64,000 bases of DNA from Verrucomicrobiota bacterium (GTDB lineage: Bacteria > Verrucomicrobiota > Verrucomicrobiia > Limisphaerales > JADJPG01): the NCBI GenBank assembly GCA_016713365.1, contig JADJPG010000002.1, forward strand, positions 1-64,000, read 5' to 3'. The position numbers were made by a program, and so were the translations under genes. The notes beneath the pieces were generated by a model. The model made no database searches, had not been told where the DNA came from, and saw only the letters and a list, made by a program, of their open reading frames with translations. This document shows, piece after piece, positions 1 through 10,190 of this stretch (positions are counted from its first letter, which is position 1; every line of letters starts with the position of its first letter).

Positions 1-1
1 T

Positions 2-3000
2 CGCACGCTGCGGATCAACGAATGGCTGGCTGACGCGCAGTTCGCCGCCGATAACGATTTCCTTGAACTCTACAATCCCGAACCACTTCCCGTGGCTCTA
101 GGCGGCCTGTTCCTCTCGGACGCGAGCGGCGCGCCGGCGAAACATCCCATCGCGTCCCTGAGTTTCATCGTGGGGGGCGGCTTCACCAAATTCATCGCCG
201 ACGGCGATCCTGGCCAGGGTGCCGACCACCTAAATTTCAAACTCTCTCCCGACGTGGGAATCATTCTACTCTCCGACTCCGGCCTCGCCACCATCGATTC
301 GGTGGTGTACGACTCGCAGTTTACCGACGTTTCCCAAGGCCGCAGCCCCAGCGGCGGCAGTACCATCACGAGCTTCGCTGAACCCACCGGCGGTGGACCG
401 AATCCCGGCACACAAGGTCCGACCACCGTGGCGGTTGTCACGCAAACCGTGCGCCCATTGATCAATGTCACCACATCTTCGTGGCGCTACGATAACTCTG
501 GCGTGGATCAAGGCACTGCATGGCGAGCGCCAGGATTCAGCGATGCGGCGTGGAGCAGCGGGGTCGGCCTGTTCGGCCGGGAGACGACACCCGCCGTGTA
601 TCCCTATCCGTTCAACACGGCGATTCCGTCGCCGAGTCAGGCTGGCGGACATGTCACAGTGTACTATCGCGCCCACTTCAACTGGACTGGTGGGCTGACC
701 AATTTCCAACTCATCGCGACCAATTTTGTCGATGATGGCGCGGTCTATTATCTCAACGGAGTCGAAGTCGGTCGCTTGCGCGTGTCGGCCAATCCGGTGT
801 TGCACGCCTCCACGGCTTCCGACCAAGGCAGTGAAGGCACGGCGGAACTGCTCGCATTTGCCACGAACAATCTGGTCCCCGGCGACAATGTGCTCGCTGT
901 TGAGGTCCACCAAAGCAACAACACGAGCACGGACGATGCGTTTGGAATGTCCCTCAGTGCCGTTCAGTTTTCCACCAACTACGTCACGCAGATGCCCGCG
1001 GTGACGAATGTAACCGAGACCGTGCAGCCGCTGCTCGGTGTCACCACTTCGACGTGGCGCTATAACGACACTGGCGTTGACTTGGGCACGGCGTGGCGCG
1101 CGACGAGTTTCGCGGACAGCGGGTGGAGTGCAGGCGCGGGCCTCTTCGGCAGCGAAACTACGCCCGCCACTTACCCATACCCATTCAACACCACCATCCT
1201 CGCTCCCAATGCCGGCGGACACATCACGGTGTATTGCCGCGCACATTTCAACTGGAACGGCGGCATGACAAACTTCCAACTCATCGCCACAAACTACGTG
1301 GACGACGGCGCGGTGTATTACCTGAATGGCACCGAAGTCGGACGGCTCCGTATCACGGCCAATCCCGTGCTTTACACGAGCACCGCGTCCGACCAGGGCA
1401 ACGAAGGCGTGGCGGAAATCCTGACCTTTGCCACCAACACTCTGGTGGTCGGCGACAATGTGATGGCCGTTGAAGTGCATCAAGGCAACGCCACCAGCAG
1501 CGACGACGTGTTCGGGATGTCGTTGAGCGCGGTTCGTCGCGCGACGAACATTGTCATCCAAAACTTCGCCATTCCGGTCGTGTTGAACGAGGTGCTCGCC
1601 AGCAATTGCTCGCTTACCAACCACGCTGGACACACCGCTGATTTCGTGGAGTTCTACAACCCTTCCACCAACGCCGTGGATTTGTCCGGCTTGAGCTTGA
1701 GCAATGATCCGAACACTCCGCGCAAATGGATCTTCGCGACGAACGCCACCATCCCAGCCCTGGGTTTCAAGGTCATCTATCTTGATGATGGCACAGCCGC
1801 GTCTGAAACCAACGCGGGTTTCGCACTCTCAGCCGGCGGCGACGTGCTTTACTTCTTTCACAATGCTGTCGGGGGCTACTCGTTGCTGGATGCAGTGCGA
1901 TTTGGGCTGCAAACATCGGACTATTCAATAGGTCGCTTGCCAAATGGCGCAGGCAACTGGTCCCTCAATGCGCCATCTCCGGGGGCGGCCAACTTTGCCG
2001 CCACATTGGGCAGCCTCTCCGCGCTGCGCGTGAACGAATGGATGGCCGACGCGTCGAGCGGAAGTGACTGGTTTGAGATTTACAACAATGTCGCGCAGCC
2101 TGTCGCCCTCGGCGGTCTCTATCTGACCGACAATCTCTCGGAGAAGTTTCAATCCCGCGTCGCGCCGCTGTCGTTCATCGCTCCCAAAGGCTTCCTTCAA
2201 TTCTTGGCCGATGGCCAGCCCGACGCTGGCGCCAACCACGTCAACTTCAGCCTGAAAAAGGGCGGCGAGGCCATCGGCATCTATTCAGGTTCGGGCGCGC
2301 AACTCGACGCGATTGCATTTGGCGCGCAGACCACGGGTGTTTCGCAAGGTCGCTTCCCGGACGGTGCGGCGGTGTTCGTCGCCTTCCCGGCCACGCCCTC
2401 GCCGGAGGAGAGCAATTTCCTTCCGCTGACCAACGCCGTCATCAACGAAGTCCTCACGCACACCGACCCGCCTCTGGAGGACGCATTGGAATTGTTTAAT
2501 CCGAGCGGGGCGGACGCCAGTATCGGCGGCTGGTACTTGAGCAATGACCAGTCGAACCTCAAAAAATTCCGCATCGCTGACTCGACCATACTGGCGGCAA
2601 ATGCTTACCGCGTCTTCTACGAAACGGAGTTCAACGCGGGCACAACGGCCTTCACTTTCAACTCCGCCCACGGCGACAGCGCCATCCTCAGCGCCGCCGA
2701 TGCACTCGGCAACCTCACCGGCTATCGCGCCAAGGTGAAGTTCGGGGCGGCGGAAAACGGTGTTTCGTTTGGAAGGTACCTCACCAGCGTCGGGATGGAT
2801 TTTACCGCGCTCAACGCGCGCAGCTTCGGCGCGGATAATCCGGTGACGATCGCCGAGTTCCGCACTGGTAACGGAATGCTGAACAGCAATGCGAAAGTCG
2901 GCCCTGTCGTCATCAGTGAAATCATGTATTATTCCGCCGTGGCCGGGGTGGAAAACCCCGACGACGAATTCATCGAACTGGAAAACCTCACCGCCAGTCC

Positions 3001-3849
3001 AGTCCCCCTCCATGATCCCGCTTATCCGACAAATCATTGGCGACTGCGCGACGCGGCGAGTTTCGAGTTCCCGCCCGGTACCGTTCTCGCCGCGATGAGC
3101 CGTCTTCTGGTCGTCAATTTCACTCCGAACGATACTTATGCCCTCGCCGCCTTTCGCGCCAAGTTCAACGTACCGCCAGCGTGCCTATCTTCGGCCCGTT
3201 CACTGGGCGACTTGCCAACGATCACGACAGCGTCGAACTGGTAAAACCCGACGCCGTGCAACTCCCGCCACATCCTGATGCGGGTTTCGTTCCTCAAATC
3301 CTCGTGGACAAAGTCCGTTACAGCACGTCCGCGCCTTGGCCCAACGGAAGCGCCAGCGGCACGAACTCGCTGCAACGCATCAGCGCCGTCAACTACGGGA
3401 ACGACCCGGTGAACTGGCAAAGCGCTCCACCGACGCCAGGTCGTCTCAATGGCAGCAACTCGAATCCCGACACTGATGGCGACGGCATGACCGACGCATG
3501 GGAACTGGACAACTTCGGTACCCTTGCCCGCGACGGCAGCAGAGACTTCGATGGCGATGCCGTCAGCGACTTGAAAGAATTTCTCGCGGGCACCGATCCG
3601 AAAGACGCGGGCAGCTATCTTCATTTAACTCTCAACGCGTACGACACAACCAGTTGCACCATCGGTTTCCGTGCAGTAGCGGGCAAATCTTACTCGGTCG
3701 TGTATCGCGACAATTTCGACGGTGGTAGCTGGCTCAAGCTCGCCGACATTCCTGTACGAACAGCCTCTGGCACCGTCTCAGTAACGGATACAAACGTCTC
3801 ATCAAGCGTGATCCGCTTTTATCGAATAGTGACTCCCTCCCTCCCTTGA
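2..3849 (+). CDS. Lamin-tail-domain surface protein (5' truncated by window, one frameshift)
   Basis: The frame is open from base 2, so the N-terminus lies outside the window. The product contains about five lamin-tail (LTD) repeats, each opening with a motif such as RINEWLAD, VLNEVLAS, RVNEWMAD, VINEVLTH or VISEIMYY followed by an E(F/L/I)YN-type strand. Between LTD 1 and 2 lie two near-identical modules of about 190 residues (nt 430-1000 and 1000-1555; both contain WRY, YPYPFNT, DDGAVYYLNG and DNV-AVEVHQ), likely a tandem-duplicated galactose-binding-like domain. The C-terminus has a calcium-loop motif DTDGDGMTDAWE and a second DFDGDAVSDLKEF. The first frame stops at 3244. The continuation (GPFTGRLANDHDSVELVKPD, LTD end and calcium loops) is in another frame, so one base is missing near 3171-3182. 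Probably a secreted or cell-surface protein; the ligand is unknown. Confidence 0.8.
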
Positions 3850-3974
3850 AAGCCTTCAAAAACTCGCTCCGCTGATGGAAGCGAGCTGCCCTGCCAACGA
3901 CTTCGTGCAAGGCAGACGAGGTTTCGCATTCTAGCCCCAAATCGGGTCGTCTTCTTAACCGGGAACGTCGTAGA
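3850..3974. other. Short intergenic region before the GT39 operator
   Basis: No gene is seen here. The stretch separates the lamin-tail gene from the operator at 3975 and should hold the GT39 promoter. I could not assign a convincing -35/-10 pair. Confidence 0.4.
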
Positions 3975-3990
3975 ATGACCACTTTGTCAT
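3975..3990. promoter_or_regulatory. CusR/CopR-like operator ATGAC-N6-GTCAT (site a)
   Basis: The sequence ATGACcactttGTCAT is a perfect 5-bp inverted repeat with a 6-bp spacer. It has the same arm sequence and spacing as the E. coli CusR box (ATGACAANNTTGTCAT). It lies 63 bp upstream of the ATG at 4053. The ATG inside the site is the first ATG of the downstream frame, so an operator here argues that translation starts later. Three more copies are at 38919, 39061 and 42636. Confidence 0.6.
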
Positions 3991-4052
3991 ATCTGCTTCA
4001 TCCGCATGTCAAGTCAGCAGAGCAAGCTTCAGGAATAAACTTCGATACGCGG

Positions 4053-5766
4053 ATGAAATCTACTGACATAACCATGATGGCAAGTGTCCCAGGGCGTGCC
4101 TCTCACTTCCACAAGCGGGGGCGTCCATGCTTGCTTTTGGCAGTGCTTATTCTGTTGAGCATATTCGCATTGCTTGGCTCGCGCGGGCTCAACGAGCCAG
4201 ACGAAGGTCGTTACGCGGAAATGGGGCGTGAGATGTTGGAGGGTCAAGACTGGCTGGTACCGACGCTGCATGGATTTGCTCACTACCAAAAGCCGCCAAT
4301 CATTTACTGGCTGACGGCAGCAAGTTTGAATGCGTTCGGGATCAATGAATGGGCTGCTCGACTCCCATCCGCCACGGCAGCCGTACTAACTGCGTGGTTC
4401 ACATTCATCATCGGCCGACGCCTCTTTGGAGAACGTGCCGGCATTTTCGCCGCCGTGGTCTTGGTGACCTCTCTGGAGTTTTTCGCGCTCGCCCGGATGC
4501 TTACGGCGGACATGGTGTTCACCGCATGGATCACAGGTGCCATTACAGCCTTTGTGCTTTGGTTGCACGAACCCGAGAAGCGTCGATGGATCTGGCTGTA
4601 CTTCGCCGCAATGGGCATGGGATTCCTGACCAAGGGGCCGATGGCGTTCGTAGTCCCGGTTTCTGCTGCACTTGGATGGCAGTTCGGTTGCCGGCGTCAG
4701 AAGACTCCGATCCGAATTCCGTGGTTGAGCGGAATGGCCATCGCCCTGAGTTTGGGCTTGTCCTGGTTTATCATTGTCTCGATTCGCAATCCGCAGCTAT
4801 TTCAGTTCTTCGCCTTCGATGAATTGATTGCGCGGGTTGCAACCAAACAACACGGACGCTACCAGCCGCCTTGGTTTTTCATTCCGGTGCTTCTGGTTGG
4901 AATGATGCCATGGACTGCGCTCTTGCCAACAGCGATGCGCTGGGTGCTCGCTACGAGAAGGGCTTCCAGAACGCTCTCGCCCGTCTGGTGGATGCTTGGT
5001 GCCTGGTTGATCGTGCCATTCTGTCTTCTCGCTAAGCGGTTCAAAGCTTATGACGTATGTCATTCCGTTATTTCCGGCACTGGCGCTAACGATTGGCGCG
5101 TGGTTGGAACACAGTGACGACGGTGCGAGATTCGTCAAAATTGCCTCACTGATAGCATCAGGGTTCGTCATCCTCGCGCTGTCGTTGACTCTCGCGCCTC
5201 GTCTATTTCCCACCATCATTCCAAAGCTGCCCTGGCAATCTCTAGCCGGATTTTGGTCCGTCGCATTGATTTTGCTGTTAACCCCGTTGGCGACGAGAGT
5301 TCGCTCACGGGTTTTGGCCTCGTTCGCCTTGTGCGTCACCACCGTTTGGTTGCTGCTGACATACCATGTCGATTCGTGGAATCGACACCTGCGTACAAGC
5401 TCCTCGATGCGTGACTTCGCTCGAAGGATTCAAACCGATCAAGCAACTGTTCCGATTGTATTCGCCTATGGAGTTAACGCGCCCGGCCTCGAATTTTACC
5501 TCGGGCGACTCATCCACATATCAAAGGGACAGCTTGATGACTTTCACCCACCGACTGATGAACAAAAGGCTCGGATGCTCTCCTCACCGGCTGATTGTGC
5601 GTCCCTTGCTCCATCCGGGGAATCCTTGTACGGCGTCATAAAAATCAATCGCCTGGGGAGGGATTTCTCGACAAACACCTGGCGACTCGTCGATTCAGCA
5701 GGAAGTTTCGCATTGATTCAAAAGCGCGAGACCATCCCGTCAGAACCCTTAATCGAGTCACCGTGA
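4053..5766 (+). CDS. GT39-family (ArnT-like) membrane glycosyltransferase, frameshifted
   Basis: Integral membrane glycosyltransferase of the dolichyl-P-mannose/ArnT type, which transfers a sugar from a polyprenyl-phosphate donor to lipid A or another envelope acceptor on the periplasmic side. After the first membrane segment comes NEPDEGRYAEMGREML, the acidic loop typical of GT39 (DE-RYAE), then HYQKPPIIYWL. Many hydrophobic segments follow, and the late motif TYVIPLFPALALTIG matches the ArnT signature region. The first frame ends at 5117; the C-terminal 238 residues continue one frame over from about 5050, so one extra base lies near 5036-5050. Start: the ATG at 3975 lies inside an operator, so 4053 (or 4074/4077) is preferred. 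A matching donor-forming GT2 enzyme is encoded at 41556 under the same operator type. Confidence 0.8.
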
Positions 5767-5851
5767 TTTCGAAGCGCGTAAATCGCCGAATTGCGGACGC
5801 TTGGTAATTATCTACCATCTGATCCGAAAGCAACCGACTTGGCAGACATTA

Positions 5852-6071
5852 CCGTGACCAACGCGCGTTCCGGTCGGCGACGGGGCCTGCGCTGACTTCG
5901 CTCCGGCCCGCTTTGCCTCCCTCCACGCGCGCTCGTCACGGCTGAGTCATTCGCGCAGTCGCGCGGCGCTTCCGTTGGGAGCTTGGCTCGGTCGCTCCGC
6001 TACTTCCTCCGGCCCCGGCTGCCCTCCTGCGGAATCGCTTCTTCTCCCTCGCGAGCATCCCAACAGAAGCG
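5852..6071. repeat. 222-bp double-palindrome repeat, copy 1
   Basis: First of four copies (others at 13544, 20541, 25145), about 90% alike by eye and in the same orientation. The left half (about 92 bp) begins CCGTGACCAACGCGCG and ends with the near-reverse-complement CGCGCGCTCGTCACGG. The right half (about 106 bp) begins CGCTTCCGTTGGGAGCTTGG and ends with a diverged complement of it (GCATCCCAACAGAAGCG). It sits between the converging 3' ends of the GT39 and efflux genes. No coding potential is conserved between copies. Confidence 0.9.
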
Positions 6072-6100
6072 AGCGGGGCGCATGAGCGAACCAGTCGGAG

Positions 6101-9100
6101 TCAACTTTCCGCCTTCAGCTTTTGAAAATGTCCAAAGCGTAACGTCAGAGCCGGAAGGACGAGCAGGTTCAACACGGTTGAAGTGAGCAGTCCGCCGAGG
6201 ATGACGATGGCCATCGGGCCTTCGATCTCACCACCAGCGCTCCCGCCGCCCAACGCGAGCGGGAGCAGGCCAAGAGATGTGACTAGAGCAGTCATCAGGA
6301 TGGGCACCAACCGTTCGCCCGCGCCGCGCAGGGCGGTTTCGAGATTCCAGGCGCAGCCTTCGACGCGGACCAAGTGTTCGTAATGGGAAATCATCATGAT
6401 GCTGTTGCGCGTCGAGAGGCCGAACAAGGTCACGAAACCAATGAGGGAACCGACGGAGAGCAATCCACCTCCGGCGAAGACAGCTAGTGCGCCACCGACC
6501 AGAGCAAAAGGCAGGTTCGCCAGCACGAGCATCAGGTTGCGTCCGATGCGGAAGATGACGGCGAGCAGGAGGACGATCCCTACTCCGGCGAGGGTGGAGT
6601 GGACAAGCAGTTCACGACGCGTGCCGCGCTGGGCTTCGGCGGAGCCGCCGTAGGTCACATAGACGCCATGCGGGAGTTGCACGTCGGCGGCAATGCGGCG
6701 CTTGATGTCAGCAAGGACGCTCGCACTGTCGCGCTCCGCAACATTGCAGGTGACTTGCTGGCGTCGTTGCGCGCCTTCGTGGACGATGGCGCTGCGGCTG
6801 TCGGCGAGGAACACGTCGGCCAGTTCGCGCAGCGGCACGCGCAGGCCGGCGGCGCTCGTCAGGAGCAGGTTGCCAAAGCTTTCGGCCGTGCGGCGTTCGG
6901 TCGCGGGCAGGAGCACGGTCACATCGAAGACGCGGCTGCCGTCGAAGACCTGGCCCACTTCCGCGCCTTGAAATGCGGTTTCCGTGGCGTCGAGCACGGC
7001 GGAGGGAGTGAAGCCGAGGGCGGCGACGCGGTCGTGGCGGAGACGGACGACGAACTCAGGGGCGCTGGCCTGGGATTCCACGGTCACGTCAGCCGCCCCG
7101 CGCACCTGCATCATCACGCGGCGCACGGCGTCGGCGGCGCGGTCGAGTGCGTCGAGGTCGTCTCCGCGCAACGTGACGATTTCGGCGGTCGCGCCGGAAA
7201 GCGTCTCCTCCATGCGCTCGACGAGGAACGGCATGACCTTGAACGTGAGGCCGGGGAACTGAAGCAGCGGCCTGCGGATTTCGGCCATGAACATCTCAGC
7301 CTCCTCACTGCCCATCTCGGTCAGTTCGACGTGCATCTCGCTGTAGTGAGGCCCCCAAACGTCTTCGCCCAATTCGGCGCGGCCAGCCTGTTGGGCGACG
7401 GAGACAATGCGCTTGTCCTTGAGCAACTCGGCGGTGACGCGCTTGCCCATTGCCAGCGAATGTTCGAGCGACGCGCCCGGCACGGCCGCCTGGTGAATGA
7501 TGAGATGGCCTTCGCGGAACTCTGGCAAAAACTCGCCGCCGTAGAACGGAATGGTCGCTGCCGCTCCTGCGACCATGAACGTGACAACGCCGATGGTAAA
7601 TCGCGGGGCGCGGCTGACAGCCTCCAGCGCGCGACGATGCAGATTCTTCAGCTCTCCAAGATACTTCGGCTCGCGGTGCGGCTTCGAGCGCGAGAGCAGT
7701 GCGAGGCAAAGAGCCGGTGTCACCGTGAGTGCAACACCGAGTGATGCAAGGGTGGCCAGCAGGAAGCTCACGGCCAGCGGCGAGAAGAGTCTTCCGCCGA
7801 TGCCGCCCATCGTCAGCACCGGGACGAACACGAGCGCGACGATGAATGTGGCATAAACCACGGCGCTGCGAACTTCGAGCGAGGCATCGAGCACAACATG
7901 CCCCACGGGGCGAGGTTCGGCGGAAGCCACGTTCTCGCGCAGCCGCCGAAGGATGTTCTCCACGTCAATGATGGCGTCATCCACGACAACGCCGATGGCG
8001 ATAGCGAAGCCGCCGAGTGTGATGGTGTTGAGCGAGACGCCTAATCGGTCGAGCACGATGACCGCCGCGAGCAGCGAGAGCGGAATGCTCGCGAAGGAGA
8101 TGAACGCCGTGCGCAGGTCGAGCAGAAACAGGAACAGCACGGCTACGACCAGCACGCCACCGAGCACGAGCGAGAAGTTGATGTGCTGCAACGAACGCTC
8201 GATAAACGTCGCCGGGCGGAACAGGCGCGGGTGCAGCGCGATGCCGTCGCTGGTGAACACGCCGCGCAACTCCTCCAAGGCGCGCTCGATGGCGGCGGTG
8301 ACTTCCAGCGTGTTCGCGCCGAACGCGCCATGCACGGACACGATGATGCCGTTGGTGCCGTTGATCTGCGCGTCGCCGAATTTTGGCTCCGGTCCCTCAC
8401 GCACATCGGCCACGTCGCGCAGCCTGAGCGCGAGGCCGTTATCCCACTTCAGCAACGTCTCGCCGAGCTGCGCAGGCGTGAGCGCCTGGCCTTCGGTGCG
8501 GAGCACGACGCGCTGGTTGGCGTCCTCGACGAAACCCGCGCCGCGCACCGCAGTAGCCTTGCGCGCGGCGGCGAGAACGTCGTCGAGCGCGAGGTTGAAC
8601 GCAAGCAGACGCTCCGGCTTCACCTCGATTTGGATTTGGCGTACTTCACCACCGAAGATGTCCACCTTGGCGACACCGGGCACGGCGAGCAGGCGCGGGC
8701 GAAGCGTCCAGTCGGCAAACGAGCGGAGTTCCATCGGTGTGCGCTGGTCCGAATTGAGGCCGAGGACGAGTGCGAGGCTGGTGCTGGACGTGAGCGGCCC
8801 CATCTTCGGCGCTTTGACGCCGGAGGGCAGTTGTGCGGCGGCTTCGTTGATCCGCTCGCCGGCCATCTGGCGCACGCGGTAAATGTCCGCCCGGTCATCG
8901 AACGTCAGCGTGATGGCACTCAAGCCCTGGATGGATTCGCTGCGAATCGACGCCAGTTGCGGCGTGCCGTTGAGCGCGGTTTCGAGCGGGCGAGTGACCA
9001 GCGCTTCAACCTGGTGCGGGGACAGTCCCGGCGCTTCGGTCTGAACGACGACCATCGGCGGAGCGAATTCCGGGAACACGTCAAGCTTGGTGCGTGACGC

Positions 9101-9190
9101 CACGAACGCGCCGTAGCCGACGACCAATGCGGCCAAAGCAATGACGACGCCACGAAACTTGAGCGAATGGGAGACGAGCCAGTTGAGCAT
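6101..9190 (-). CDS. czcA: HME-RND metal efflux pump, inner-membrane subunit (CusA/CzcA family), operon 1
   Basis: 1029 residues, the normal length for a heavy-metal RND pump. The N-terminus has a membrane segment followed by TKLDVFPEFAPP and QTEAPGLSPHQVEALVTRPL, the HME porter-domain start. TM4 carries AIGVVVDDAIIDVENILRRL, the acidic proton-relay motif of the HME group in the VVDDAI variant rather than DFG-DGA. The late motif GLSTRNSIMMISHYEHL and the C-terminal GGLLTSTVLNLLVLPAL are also typical. It is the last gene of a minus-strand C-B-A operon, 4 bp after the adaptor. It pumps metal cations (which one is not readable) from the periplasm or cytoplasm to the outer-membrane channel. It belongs with the operon 3 pump at 45852 (shared LDVFPEFAPP), not with the pumps at 31533 and 52872. 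Confidence 0.92.
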   Translation of the reverse strand: MLNWLVSHSLKFRGVVIALAALVVGYGAFVASRTKLDVFPEFAPPMVVVQTEAPGLSPHQVEALVTRPLETALNGTPQLASIRSESIQGLSAITLTFDDRADIYRVRQMAGERINEAAAQLPSGVKAPKMGPLTSSTSLALVLGLNSDQRTPMELRSFADWTLRPRLLAVPGVAKVDIFGGEVRQIQIEVKPERLLAFNLALDDVLAAARKATAVRGAGFVEDANQRVVLRTEGQALTPAQLGETLLKWDNGLALRLRDVADVREGPEPKFGDAQINGTNGIIVSVHGAFGANTLEVTAAIERALEELRGVFTSDGIALHPRLFRPATFIERSLQHINFSLVLGGVLVVAVLFLFLLDLRTAFISFASIPLSLLAAVIVLDRLGVSLNTITLGGFAIAIGVVVDDAIIDVENILRRLRENVASAEPRPVGHVVLDASLEVRSAVVYATFIVALVFVPVLTMGGIGGRLFSPLAVSFLLATLASLGVALTVTPALCLALLSRSKPHREPKYLGELKNLHRRALEAVSRAPRFTIGVVTFMVAGAAATIPFYGGEFLPEFREGHLIIHQAAVPGASLEHSLAMGKRVTAELLKDKRIVSVAQQAGRAELGEDVWGPHYSEMHVELTEMGSEEAEMFMAEIRRPLLQFPGLTFKVMPFLVERMEETLSGATAEIVTLRGDDLDALDRAADAVRRVMMQVRGAADVTVESQASAPEFVVRLRHDRVAALGFTPSAVLDATETAFQGAEVGQVFDGSRVFDVTVLLPATERRTAESFGNLLLTSAAGLRVPLRELADVFLADSRSAIVHEGAQRRQQVTCNVAERDSASVLADIKRRIAADVQLPHGVYVTYGGSAEAQRGTRRELLVHSTLAGVGIVLLLAVIFRIGRNLMLVLANLPFALVGGALAVFAGGGLLSVGSLIGFVTLFGLSTRNSIMMISHYEHLVRVEGCAWNLETALRGAGERLVPILMTALVTSLGLLPLALGGGSAGGEIEGPMAIVILGGLLTSTVLNLLVLPALTLRFGHFQKLKAES

Positions 9191-9194
9191 GGCG

Positions 9195-10190
9195 TCAGTC
9201 CTTCATCTGGATGGTGCCCTTGAGTTCCTCGAAGAGCAGGGATTGCACGCCGGAGATGACAACGGGCTGATTCCATTCGCCCGTCACGAGCCAGCCGTCA
9301 GGATGCGGGCGGTCGAGCGGCACAACGCGGCGGACGAAGCTGTCCGCAGTGGTTTGAACGTAAGACCAGCCGAATCCGGCATGACGCACGACTGCGCTGC
9401 GCGGAAGCACGATGCCTTGCTGACTCGCGCCCGTCTCGATACGCGCAAGCAGCATGGAGCCGGGAACGAGTGGCGCGGCATTCGTGGTGACGAGGCAAAG
9501 GAAGCTTTGTCCAGCGACGGTGGAATCAGTGGCCGACGCCGGTCCCAAAACTTGGGCGGCGGCGATTGGTTCGCTGCTTTGCCGAAACAGGCGAAGGGTC
9601 TGCGGCACGGCGGCAAGCTTGTCCGTCGGGAGCAATTCGACGCGCACGAGCGCGGCCTCGCGCTGAAGCAGCGAGCGGGCGAACACAGAGAGGTCGTCGC
9701 GTGGGGCAATGGCCTGGCCCCACGTTGCCGCGATGTGGTCGCGCGCGGCTTCGAGAGTGAGTTGCTTTTGCTTCGCTAAAGCTTCTGCTTGCTCAACTGC
9801 GCTGGCAGAGGCGTTCTGGCCGTTGTCTAACAGCTTTTTCTTTCGTTCGTAGTCCGTGCGCGCGGCATCCAGTGCGATTTGAGCCAAGCGCATTTCATTC
9901 AACGTCGCAGAGAGTGAGGCACCATCCAGCACGCGAGCGACAGCAGTAAGTTCAATCACCACGGTGCCCGCGACGGGTAAGACGGCTTGCAAGCCAACGC
10001 GCTTTTGGGTTTCGGCATCAACCCTCATCACGGCAGAGCCGTCAGAACCGCGTTCGACACGGGACGGCGCGACGACGGGTGCTTCCACCGTGGCTTCAAG
10101 GTCGCGCTCCGTGCGCATCTCAAGATAGGCAACAATCAAGCCGGCAATGGCGGCGAGGATTAACACAACGAGGACGAGAGTTTTCTTCAT
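9195..10190 (-). CDS. czcB: RND efflux periplasmic adaptor (membrane fusion protein), operon 1
   Basis: 332 residues from the ATG at 10190; the frame is open further upstream, but the start MKKTLVLVVLILAAIAGL gives a clean signal anchor. A short alpha-hairpin (about residues 110-170, rich in A/L/K/E, with LAQIALDAARTDYERKKKLL) is flanked by beta-barrel segments. ASQQGIVLPRSAVV and the C-terminal membrane-proximal domain (GEWNQPVVISGVQSLLFEELKG) are typical of adaptors. It links the pump to the outer-membrane channel. Its start overlaps the channel gene's stop by 4 bp (ATGA), implying translational coupling. Confidence 0.88.
   Translation of the reverse strand: MKKTLVLVVLILAAIAGLIVAYLEMRTERDLEATVEAPVVAPSRVERGSDGSAVMRVDAETQKRVGLQAVLPVAGTVVIELTAVARVLDGASLSATLNEMRLAQIALDAARTDYERKKKLLDNGQNASASAVEQAEALAKQKQLTLEAARDHIAATWGQAIAPRDDLSVFARSLLQREAALVRVELLPTDKLAAVPQTLRLFRQSSEPIAAAQVLGPASATDSTVAGQSFLCLVTTNAAPLVPGSMLLARIETGASQQGIVLPRSAVVRHAGFGWSYVQTTADSFVRRVVPLDRPHPDGWLVTGEWNQPVVISGVQSLLFEELKGTIQMKD

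Noticed and set aside
266..1633. 455-codon minus-strand open frame
   Set aside because: Antisense to the lamin-tail repeats; it shows a duplicated pattern only because the coding strand is duplicated.
3975..4052. First ATG of the GT39 frame as translation start
   Set aside because: It lies within the operator ATGACcactttGTCAT, and the added 26 residues are not family-like; a start at 4053 or later is more consistent.
5983..6186. Short frames inside the 222-bp repeats (for example MARSLRYFLRPRLPSCGIAS in copies 1 and 3)
   Set aside because: The frames end differently in each copy and arise from a palindromic arm; pairing, not coding, is what the copies conserve.
6599..7744. 381-codon plus-strand open frame inside the operon 1 pump
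   Set aside because: Antisense shadow of the czcA gene; no signal, domain or ribosome site.
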